NCBI GenBank assembly: GCA_030789695.1
Contig: CM061142.1
Location: 358,645,486 to 358,709,485, forward strand
Length of the DNA stretch: 64,000 nucleotides
Source of the DNA: Scilla litardierei
Taxonomy: Eukaryota > Streptophyta > Magnoliopsida > Asparagales > Asparagaceae
Direction: 5' to 3'
Shown here: piece after piece, positions 1-8,641 of the stretch
Numbering within the stretch: the stretch's first letter is position 1
Layout: every line of letters starts with the position of its first letter
Notes under the pieces: model-generated
Seen by the model: only the letters and a program-made list of their open reading frames with translations
Told to the model about the DNA's origin: nothing
Database searches by the model: none
Position numbers and translations under genes: made by a program

Positions 1-259
1 TGCTTTATTTTCACTCTTTCTTTATTTTCGCTTTAGAAATTTTTAGTGTTTTGAGTCGTTCGCCCAAAAATTTTGTGATAACGGGTCCTATTTTTCCTGA
101 CAGGAGAGGAGATAGGTAGATCCATCATGAGGAGGATGAACGAGATGACGAGGAGCGCCCCAAGAAGGCGCTCGACGCTTAGGAGGAAGATGGAATCGAC
201 TGGAGGAAGAAAGACGGAGTTTAGAGCCCAACGAAGACAAACAGCAGAACACAAGGCTC
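1..259. other. Internal region of Athila-type element, no gene recognised
   Basis: This stretch lies upstream of the palindrome array and belongs to the internal part of the gypsy element whose 3' LTR ends at 7094. Short open frames occur but none resembles a gag or pol domain. It is probably the linker between pol, which would lie left of the window, and the late ORF. Confidence 0.4.
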
Positions 260-585
260 ACTCGGCCGAGTATACTAGTCACTCGGCCGAGTACAAAAGT
301 TCGTCCGGCCGAGCCGCTCACGAACGAGGGAAGTCTGCTGTACCCAACTCTCTGTTTATTTTCCTTATTCCAATATAACTGCTACTCGGCCGAGTATATA
401 TATTCACTCGGCCGAGTAAAACGGATACCCTCCTAGGGCGAGTCTTGCCGAGTAGCTTGAGTCACTCGGCCAAATGGACTTACTCCACTCGGCCGAGGCT
501 GGCAAGGCCACTCGGCCGATGCGTAAGCGGGGAGGAAATTTCTATTGACCTTACTCGGCCGAGTGACCTAGTCACTCGGCCGAGT
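260..585 (+). promoter_or_regulatory. Phased array of ACTCGGCCGAGT palindromes upstream of internal TATA box
   Basis: Perfect 12-bp palindromes start at 260, 281, 384, 406, 553 and 574. Diverged copies start at 303, 464, 487 and 510. Within clusters the start-to-start spacing is 21-23 bp (260/281/303, 384/406, 464/487/510, 553/574), while the bases between the palindromes are not conserved. The last site ends 12 nt before a TATA box. The same word with the same spacing occurs in the 3' LTR of this element. A duplicated enhancer or binding-site array is an inference. Confidence 0.7.
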
Positions 586-597
586 CGTAACTTCTGC

Positions 598-606
598 TAT
601 AAAAGG
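598..606 (+). promoter_or_regulatory. TATA box of a probable internal promoter
   Basis: The sequence TATAAAAGG lies exactly 12 nt after the last palindrome of the array. A GC-rich leader follows. A good splice donor at 802 (gtaacc) and an acceptor ending at 963 (gcag) would remove 162 nt before the ATG at 1142. This fits a separate transcript for the late ORF, but no transcript evidence is available. Confidence 0.55.
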
Positions 607-1141
607 GGCCGCGGGGGGGCGCATTTTTCCAAACGAGCGAAACCCAAACATCCCGACTTTTCGACTCCCCCAGCGCCCGAACCCCTCCCCCACTCGCCCG
701 ATCCTTCGACCCGCGCCACCGCTCGGCCAGCCACCGCCGGCCGACCACTCGCCGCACCTCGCCCGAGTCGCCGCCGGCGGCCGTGTCTCCGGCCACCTCC
801 GGTAACCCCTATTTCGCCTATTTCGCCTCTTTTTTAGTATTTTTTGAGGATCCATGTGTTAAACGACCCCCTAACCCAAATCAATTCATATATCTATATA
901 TTATACCCCTAATGCTCCATACATTTTGAATATTACCCACTGATATCGCCTTTTCATGCGCAGGTTGCTTTTTGGAGCTTAGGGGAGCCCAGGGGAGCTT
1001 CTCGGGACTGATTTGAGCTTCGTGGAGGTGCTGACTTCGCACGCTTCCGTTGCTGAGCACTCGCGGCGTGTCTGGGTATACTCCTTCCACTCTTTTACAC
1101 GCACCGCACTTTTTTCACTTTTCGGCGCGCTCGGGGCCGAT
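607..1141 (+). other. GC-rich leader with possible 162-nt intron (802-963)
   Basis: The leader is C/G-rich and has no convincing coding potential of its own. The possible intron runs from gtaacc at 802 to the AG at 962-963, with a T/A-rich interior that includes ATATATCTATATA-like sequence. The frame of the late ORF is open upstream of the ATG at 1142 back to about 1013, so an alternative upstream start cannot be excluded. Confidence 0.35.
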
Positions 1142-3328
1142 ATGCCGCCCCGGACACGGCCGCGGTCGAAGAGAGCTTCCGCCAAGCGGAAGCGGTCGGA
1201 TGATGCCGGCCCCTCCCACAAGTTGGAGGACTCTCCTCCACCGTCCCCCACACACCCCGCACACCCAACACAGCCTGTAGGCCCCGCACACCCCGCACAG
1301 CCTGCAGTGCACCCACAGCCCGCACAGCCTCTCCCTGCCGACCCACAGCCACCACCACCGGCTCCACTGGTCGGGCCGCTCGGGATTACGTTCCGAGACG
1401 ATGCACACCGCGCCGTCTTCGAGCGTATCTCCCAGCGCTCGATCGTACCCTCCAGGTTTGCACACCTCGCTGACCTAGGATGCCTGGGGGTACTAGAGGG
1501 GATGCTCACGTTGTACGACAACGTGGGCTGGCGAGATTTTTTCCAGGTGTCGGCGGATACGTTTACCCGCCCGACACTTGAGGTTCTGAGTTCGATCGCC
1601 CGGACCGACGAGGGATGATCATTCCGGTTCATGGATCGAGAGTGCCAGGTCACTCTCGATATGATGAGAGCATTTTTCTCGTGGCCCGCTGTCCCCGGTG
1701 CCGATCGTGGTTACGGCCCCACCCATATCCCCCCACCTTCCTTCGACTCCGGTGCCTTTTGGGCCCGGATTACGGGTCTCCACGCTGCCTTTGACCCTAG
1801 TAGGGCCAAGGCCTCGGCCATTGTCCATCCCTGCCTCCGCATTGCTCAGCGCCTTATGGCGACGACCTTTTTGGCCAGATATGAGCCGGGCACGATGTCT
1901 ACGCCAGAGCTCTACATGCTCTACGCGATGACACGTCCCAGAGCTCTATCTAGGGATGGCGATGAGCTTGTCCCCGCCGTCGTGATCGATATCGCGGCAT
2001 GGTTTTTGGACCGCATCATTGTATCGGTGGGCGCTCGCTCACCGATATGCTGCGGCGGCCTGATCACCTTGCTTGCTCTTATGACCGGCGAGGACTTCCC
2101 CGACGACTTGTGACGCGTCCCGGGCCCCACTTCTCTGTCGATAGATGTCATGGCCCGGATGAAGATGCTTCGTCTGCACGGTGAGCGTCACTGGGTCTGG
2201 TTGCACGGCCCTTTTGGTGCCGATTACATGATTCTCCCGAGCCCTGCTCGGACTCTGATTGCACCGGCCCACGTTGACTGGCTCCCTACGATGGATGTTC
2301 TCATCCCTGCTGCTTACGTGCTCGAGGCCGAGGAGGCCGAGCAGGCCCACGCTGCCCCTGTAGACCCTGTTGCACACCCTGCCGAGCCGGCTGCCGAGCC
2401 TGTTGACCCAGTGGCCCCTCAGCCCATACCTGATGTTTCCGCTGCTCCTGACACTTCTGTCCCCACTTCTGTCAGTGTCACGAGCACCTCAGCTGAGCCC
2501 ACTTCCACCACCACTTCCGAGGCTGTCACCACCACTCCCACCACCACCACTGGCCCTCTGTCCGTCGAGCCACTTTGCTCCGCACTCCCCGAGCGCCCGT
2601 CGACCTTTGTTGAGAGTGGAGAGCCCTCGTTTGCCGTGGTCGTGGAGACCATGGCTAGCATGATCTCCGCTGGGGTTGCGCCTTTTGGTCCACACACTTC
2701 CACCCCAGCGGTAGTCACCTCTGTCTCCACCCCTGATGTATTTTCTGAGAGCGTCGTGGCGTCTGTCCACACTTCTGTGCCACTGACCTCTCCGGCCACC
2801 TCGCTGCCATTTTTGCACTCTTCTTTCGCTACTGCTGCCTCCACTTCCCACCAGCCGGTACCCCGGCCTCACACTGAGGCCAGGCCCACATTCGCAGGCG
2901 CAGCACCTTTTGTTCCTTTCCCCGCTGAGCCAGTCACCTACGCGACCCGAGTTCGCCAGCCACGCCCTGCACAGCCCCGACCGGTGTGTCCCTCGACACC
3001 ACCTCCCCCTGACACTGTACTTCAGAGCATTCGTGCTCTAGAGGGGGCGGTGAGTGGCCTCCGAGGCGACCTTAGGACTCTATCCTCCACCGTCTCTGCG
3101 ATGGCTGGCCGCTTCGAGCTGATCCCCCAGATCCATTACTGTCTCACCCAGGTTCTGGAGCGTCTCCCGCGTGTACCCCCACCCACCCAGCAGGTTCCTG
3201 CCCACACTTCCACACACACCCGACCTGCTACCACTCCCACACCCACCCCCGCTCAGCAGCCTGTCCAGGCAGCACCACCCACACGACCTCCGCCTCAGGA
3301 CGGAGACGGCGCAGCACCACCTTCCTAG
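1142..3328 (+). pseudogene. Athila-type ORF1/env-like protein, two in-frame TGA stops
   Basis: One long frame runs from ATG 1142 to the stop at 3328 (about 728 codons), broken by TGA at 1616-1618 and 2111-2113 with no frame change. The N-terminus is basic (MPPRTRPRSKRASAKRKR), like a nuclear targeting signal, and is followed by a Pro/His/Ala-rich linker. The middle part, about residues 80-390, resembles the plant Athila retrotransposon ORF1 domain; recognisable pieces are FMDRECQVTLDMMRAFFSWP and PELYMLYAMTRPRAL. A Ser/Thr/Pro-rich stretch follows, then a likely coiled coil near LQSIRALEGAVSGLRGDL. Both stops fit CGA-to-TGA change at CpG. In Athila elements this ORF lies downstream of pol. 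Its function is unproven, and the env-like label refers to position only. Confidence 0.7.
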
Positions 3329-3657
3329 GCACCCTTGATGCCATCGATTCCTTTTGCCGTTGTGCTGCCCGTTTCTGCTGGGTCCTGATGCATTTTTGTC
3401 CACCCCCCCTCCCCTCACTCATTTTGGGATTCTCTTTTTGATCATATCTTTATATGTCTTTTTTGGGAGACAGGGAGAGTTTTTGGTGCCACTTATATAT
3501 CTGTATCACTCCTATCTGTGCATGCATCATGTCCGCATCATATTTTTCATATCTTTATTTTTCTTTTTATTTTCATCATGCATGCATCCTCACTTGCCCC
3601 TCCCATCGCTTGTCTCTCGGTGTGCCACACTTTGCACATTGAGGACACTGTGCCATT

Positions 3658-3669
3658 TAGCTTGGGGGA
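3658..3669 (+). repeat. Internal polypurine-like motif, copy 1
   Basis: TAGCTTGGGGGA differs by one base from the motif next to the 3' LTR. It follows a conserved GAGGACACTG-like block, and a related GAGGACGAGTAAG block precedes the terminal tract. It may be a secondary plus-strand priming site. Confidence 0.5.
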
Positions 3670-4673
3670 GTGAGTTCTCACGTTCTTTTTCGATTTGCCA
3701 CCTTTATTTTTAGTTTTTCACACCGTTTTTCACTTTTGCACTTATTTTCATCATTTTTCTTTTACTTTACCATGCATCACGTTTTTCTTATTTTTCTGTG
3801 TGCCGCATTATAAATAGTTTTTTTCCTTTATCTTTATTTCTTTTTCATCTCATGCTAGAGATGACTTTTCTGTGATGATGATGACGTTGGATTTAGCTTA
3901 CTCTATATGCATGCTATATTTGTCATGTCTTAGACTTTATTTCTGATATCATATGCTATGACTTGCCTTGCATCTAGAGATAGTAACCCACACTTTTGCC
4001 ACATGAAAATGGATGAAATTTTATTATTAGCTGAGTCTGAATATTCATATGTATGCTATCACAGAAAACACACCAAGATTCACGCATTGAATGCCTATAT
4101 CTGGAGTACTGATTTCTTTTCCTATATCACTTCTATATGCATGAATTGTACACTTCACTTCAGGATGATTGAATGATGTTAGCTATGATAAATCTGGATT
4201 AGTTAGCTTTTTTGTGATCGAAACTGAGTAGATTAGATTACCCTGCTGAAGTTGTCGTGCATGTCTTATAGAGTGAACCGAGAGTTATGCCTATTTCTTT
4301 CTCCACAAATCTTGAACATCATTTCTCTACTTTTAAAATCATTGGTGAATCTCCCCTTAGCGATTCTATTTTATGGCATTTCCCCCGCTATTAATTCCTA
4401 GCTCCAATTTTCTTATTCAAAAAAAAAAGAGAAAAAAAAATAATCAAAGAGAGAAGAATATTCTTGTATATCATTATCTCTCTTTGAGTTGGGATCGTTG
4501 TGCTATATTGAAAAAAAAAAGAAAAAGAAAAAAAAAGAGAAAAAAAAGAGAGAGGAAAAATCCTCAATAAAAGATCCCATCTCACTTTCTTCCTTTCTTC
4601 TTTCTTCTTATTACATTTGGAGCTATATAAAAATGGGGATGTGAATATTTTTTATGCCACCACGCTTATAGAT

Positions 4674-4685
4674 AAGCTTGGGGGA
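4674..4685 (+). repeat. Internal polypurine-like motif, copy 2
   Basis: AAGCTTGGGGGA, extended by GGGGAT, is identical over 12 nt to the terminal polypurine tract about 590 bp downstream. It has no LTR next to it. Confidence 0.5.
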
Positions 4686-5262
4686 GGGGATCCATTGATG
4701 TGTGAGAGAGTGACTACTTGACATTGCACGACAACCTAGGCTAAGTAATATTCTATACTCGGTGAGATTATTTTTAGCTTTACGAAATCCAGAAATCTAA
4801 GCCTAGCGTTCATTTCATGAAATCCATACTTTTCTATTCTCTCTATTCTATAGTGTGATACTCTTATACTCCTGATAGAAAGCATTCAATTGAAAAGTGT
4901 GTGATCTGTGATTTGTATACCGCTTTAAATGATTCAGACGATGTTAATTTTAAAATTATTCCGTTTTTCATGATTATATCGTTGTTCGTGGGTTTTTCGT
5001 TTCTATTTGCACTATTATACTATGATATCAAAATAAAATCCTTTGACATGTATTTTTCATTCGGTGCATGCTATACGAGTAAGTGAAACCCACGTCCTGA
5101 GAAAATGATCTAGTATCGTACCTCTTCGCTTCTTTCTTTCTTCTTTATTTTATTTCGATTTCACTCTTCTTCGTTTTTCATTTTTTCGTTTTTCGCCGTT
5201 TTCGTTTTCCGAATCAACCGGTTTCGCCTTTTACTTATCTTCCTCGAGGACGAGTAAGAGGC

Positions 5263-5277
5263 AAGCTTGGGGGATTT
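5263..5277 (+). other. Polypurine tract of the Athila-type element
   Basis: AAGCTTGGGGGATTT immediately precedes the TGATCACTCC that opens the LTR. Its position and composition fit the plus-strand primer. Confidence 0.7.
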
Positions 5278-5573
5278 TGATCACTCCTTATTTTACACCT
5301 TTTTTTCGCATGTTTGCATGCCATTTAGATCGCCCAAATCATGTTTTTCACGATATATCGACGATATTGCGATGCTTTTCACGATTTGTTGTTTTTGTCG
5401 CATTTCAGGTGATTTGGCGCGATTTGGAGTGATCTCGAGATGCGCTTACTCTAGACGGTCACCAACGACCTCCCCGAGGGGTATTTTGCTGTTGGAGAGG
5501 AGCGGAAGAAGAACGGACGTCGCAGGAGCGACGATGAGGCCAAAATAAGCAGATTGGGCATTTTTTGTGTCCT

Positions 5574-5953
5574 ACTCGGCCGAGTGGAGGAGCCACTCGG
5601 CCGACCAGCGAGACACTGCTCGGCCGACCTGAACAGACACGAGTTATGCGTGCACTCGGCCGAGCACCGAAGACCACATCGGCCGAGTGACGACATCACG
5701 TCCGCCCGAGTGGCGCCCAGACGAAGACTTTCCAAAACATCCAAGTTTCTGTTTTTCGACTGCCTGAACTTCAGAAGACCCACTCGGCCGAGTGGTAAAT
5801 CCCGTCCGCCCGAGTACTATGAAATCATCGGCCGAGTGACGACAACTCACTCGGCCGAGCCGCCCCCGAAGTAGAGACCCCTGAAGGCCCCGACTTACTG
5901 GAAAATTACAGGGTTTCTCACTCGGCCGAGCGACTTTTGTCACTCGGCCGAGT
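5574..5953 (+). promoter_or_regulatory. Phased ACTCGGCCGAGT palindrome array in LTR U3
   Basis: Sites, perfect or one to three bases off, start at 5574, 5595, 5618 | 5654, 5677, 5700 | 5782, 5804, 5826, 5849 | 5920, 5942. Spacing within groups is 21-23 bp, and the 10-bp spacers are unrelated to each other. The array lies upstream of the LTR TATA box, where enhancers sit in plant LTRs. Confidence 0.75.
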
Positions 5954-6037
5954 GCGATGCGCTGCCTGTAGCGAAAACTGCGGAAAACAGGCTGTGCAGG
6001 GGTATTTTGGTCACGATTTTTGGACGATTTTGAGGGC

Positions 6038-6045
6038 TATTTAAA
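6038..6045 (+). promoter_or_regulatory. LTR TATA box
   Basis: TATTTAAA in a GGGCTATTTAAACCC context lies 84 nt after the last palindrome. Transcription is expected to start shortly downstream, which would place the hairpin array in the RNA leader. Confidence 0.55.
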
Positions 6046-6429
6046 CCCTGTTTTTACCCTAGTTTAGAGAGCCTCTCTCTTAGATTTTTTGCAGCTTTTT
6101 AGATTAGTTTTTTTAGCTTTATTCTTGTGATTGGAAAGGAGACAAAGATTGGAATTTTGTTGGATTCAATTGAAGAACTCCATTGGTTTGCATCTCTTTT
6201 CCTTAAAATTTCTATTTTTATTGTTTATCTCAATATTGTGATGAATTCCATTGCTTATTTCAACGATTATTTTTGTGATCTTGCTATGATTTGTGAGTAG
6301 TCTCCACGTCTTGGGGCGTGGGGATGAACCCTACAAGCCCATCTTCATATTTGTGATGAATTGGTAGAAATTGTGCTAGAATTGTTATTAGGGATTAGAT
6401 TGGGATCAAATTACTACGGATGGCTAGGT

Positions 6430-6750
6430 ACTCATATCAATTGGGATTTGCAAGAGATTGGATCCCAATTTGATAGGAAACCCTAGAAATCCGAATTGGG
6501 TTGGAGTCGGATTTTCGAAGTATCGGTTTGCAAGAGATTGGACCGATACTAGGATTTCCGGTTGCAATTCCATGCTGATACTCATTTGCAAGAGATTGGA
6601 CGGGTAGGAACTATCCCAATCTAGGTCGTGGACCGAGTTTGCAAGAGATTGGGCTCGGTGCACGATTGGACGATGATGTTGATCCTAATGCTAGCTTTCC
6701 TAGGCTAGGGTTTGCAAGAGATTGGACCCAAACCTAGGATAGCTATAAAC
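6430..6750 (+). repeat. Five hairpins with one constant loop, TTGCAAGAGATTGG
   Basis: The 14-nt word occurs five times, at about 6448, 6538, 6596, 6639 and 6712. Each copy is flanked by a different inverted repeat. Stem 1 is ATCAATTGGGAT with ATCCCAATTTGAT. Stem 2 is AGTATCGGT with ACCGATACT, perfect. Stem 3 is TACTCAT with ACGGGTA, where two pairs are altered by transitions. Stem 4 is TCGTGGACCGAG with CTCGGTGCACGA. Stem 5 is about 21 bp around CCTAGG. Loops are identical while stems differ but still pair. Confidence 0.8.
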
Positions 6751-7129
6751 CGGCAACAGCGCGAGAGCGTGAGCTTGGTTCTACATTCAGTTGCAACTGT
6801 TCATCCAAATTCTCATTCAAGCAAATTTGATACCGATAAACCGCATTTATGAAATACGGTGAGTAGCGGGGATTCCCCATTCCCTAGACGTTCTTTATTT
6901 GATTTGATATTTTTGCATTTTTGTCTGACGATTGTGACAGGATCGCCAAAGGCAAATTTCTCTCTTAAATATCCAGGTTGATTGGAACAAGCACGGTCAT
7001 TCGTCCTCCCTGTGTTCGATATCCCGCTCGCTGCTACACCGTGCACTTGCAGTAAAACTACAACCGTTCTTTGGGTCACATCCCGGAGCGATCAACTTCC
7101 ATGAAGAAAAAATGCGGAAGGCTTAGAAA

Positions 7130-7428
7130 TCAACCTATAGATAATGGACGAGCGGTGAGATCGGGCTTTAGCTTCTGTCATCCGACAGAAGCAACGGGTG
7201 GCACGCTATTGGGTCAAAGGGAGAGGCTTCCACCAAGGAGATCTGGTCTTGAGGAAGGCCATCTTCAAACCAGATATCGCATGCAAGGAAAAACTCACTG
7301 CAAAATAGGAAGGACCCTATAATATCGTCGAAATCCTCGGCCCGGCTACCTACCAACTCTCGACGTTGGAAGGGAAGATGCTCACTCACACCTGGAATGC
7401 GGAACACTTGCACAGATTCTACCAGTGA
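7130..7428 (+). pseudogene. C-terminal end of Tat-type gypsy pol (integrase tail)
   Basis: The frame ending in the TGA at 7426-7428 reads through segments characteristic of the end of plant Tat-type polyproteins: QKQRVARYWVKGRGFHQGDL, then LRKAIFKPD, EGPYNIVEILGPATYQLSTL and HTWNAEHLHRFYQ. A TAG at 7306-7308 interrupts it where Trp is usual. The rest of pol would lie left of the Athila LTR, whose insertion apparently cut it off. This tail normally follows the integrase core and may contact chromatin or DNA. Confidence 0.75.
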
Positions 7429-7534
7429 GACAAAGAATGTACGAGTACTCAAGAGCCCTTCACAAGCATGGAACCGAAAGTAAAATATCCCAAATAAAGA
7501 AGTAATTGACCGCCCACGTGACCTGAAACTCGCT

Positions 7535-8465
7535 CGACCGTAAGGCTGGGGGAAACTCCTCCAGCAGGCCGATTACATATCGACTGTAAGGCTGGGGACA
7601 ACTCCCCCAGCTGGCCGATTATCTGTCGACCGTAAGGCTAGGGGTAACTCCCCTAGCGGGCTGATCATTCTATCGATCATAAGACTGGGGGTAGCTCCAC
7701 CTGCAGACCGACCAACACATCGACAGTAAGGATAGGGGCAACTCTCCCAGCTGGCCGACCACTTATCGACCGTAAGACTGGGGACAACTCCCCCAGTAGA
7801 CCGATTATTCAATCAACCATAAGCCTGGAGGTAGCTACCCCAGTTGGCTGATTGACCCGTCGATCGTAAGGCTGGGGGAAACTCCCTTAGCAGTCAAATA
7901 CTTATTGACCGTAAGCCTGGGGGAAACTCCCCTAGCAAGCTGATCATTCGATCAACCATAAGGCTGGGGGTTGCTCCCCCAGCAGGCTGACCAACCCGTC
8001 GACCATAAGGCTGGGGTCAACTCCCCCAGCAGTCCGACTACTAATCGACCGTAAGGCAATGGGCAACTCTCCCTGTGGGCCGAGTATGCGATCGATCGTA
8101 AGGCTGTGGTTTGCTTACCTAGCAGGCCGACCGATTGGTCGACCGTAAGGCTGGGGACAACTCCCCTTGTAGGCCAACTACTTATCGATCGTAAGGTTGG
8201 GGGGAAAACTCCCTTAGTAAGCCGATCATTCGATCGACCGTTAGGCTAGGGATTTCTGCCCCAGCAGGCTGACTGACCCGTCGACCGTAAGGCTGGGGAC
8301 AACTCCCCCAGTAGGTCGACTACTTATCGACTGTAAGGCTAGGGGAAACTTCCATAGCAGACAGATCATTCGATCAACTGTAAGGCTGGGGGCTGTTTTC
8401 CCAGCAGGCTGATCGACCCGTCGACCGTAAGACTGGGGGGCAACTCCCTCAGCGAGGAGTCTGTC
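7535..8465 (+). repeat. 46-bp minisatellite with internal hairpin, trimeric order
   Basis: About 20 tandem units begin with CGTAAGGCTGGGG and contain a G-run, a short loop and a matching C-run (GCTGGGGG...CCCCCAGC). Unit ends fall into three types, ...TACTTATCGAC, ...CATTCGATCAAC and ...GACCCGTCGAC, which repeat in that order from about 7866. This gives a higher-order unit near 140 bp. Minisatellites between pol and the 3' LTR are known in Tat elements. Confidence 0.85.
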
Positions 8466-8641
8466 TAATACTTGACAAATTCCTCGGGCATGGCTGGCCG
8501 GTAACGAAGGCCAGCCAGGATCAAAGGATGGGGCACATCATCGACAGAGCATCAACAAACACATTATAAAAACCCGCCAATGCCAAAGAGTCTTATAGAA
8601 CTTCAAAAAAGGAAGGGGGGGTGAGACGCCATAAGAGAATA

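Larger units (their letters stand above)
3329..5262 (+). other. Long 3' non-coding region of the Athila-type element
   Basis: About 1.9 kb of T-rich, then A-rich sequence has no credible gene. It carries two extra copies of the polypurine motif AGCTTGGGGGA (3659-3669 and 4675-4685). The first lies in the ...TTGAGGACACTGTGCC... context often seen downstream of the late ORF in Athila-type elements. A purine-rich tract of mainly A and G runs from about 4417 to 4562. Confidence 0.6.
5278..7094 (+). mobile_element. 3' LTR of Athila-type gypsy element
   Basis: The LTR runs from TGATCACTCC to GGAGCGATCA, a near-perfect inverted terminal repeat of TG...CA type, about 1.8 kb long. It directly follows a polypurine tract, and the sequence beyond it changes to Tat-type pol. 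It contains the palindrome array, a TATA box and a leader with five shared-loop hairpins. The partner LTR lies outside the window, so age and target duplication cannot be judged. Confidence 0.8.

Noticed and set aside
445..837. 130-codon plus-strand frame rich in Pro and Arg
   Set aside because: It spans the palindrome array and GC-rich leader; composition explains it and no family is recognised.
7535..8465. CRISPR-like look of regular repeats
   Set aside because: Repeats are contiguous, with no unique spacers, in a plant retrotransposon; it is a minisatellite.
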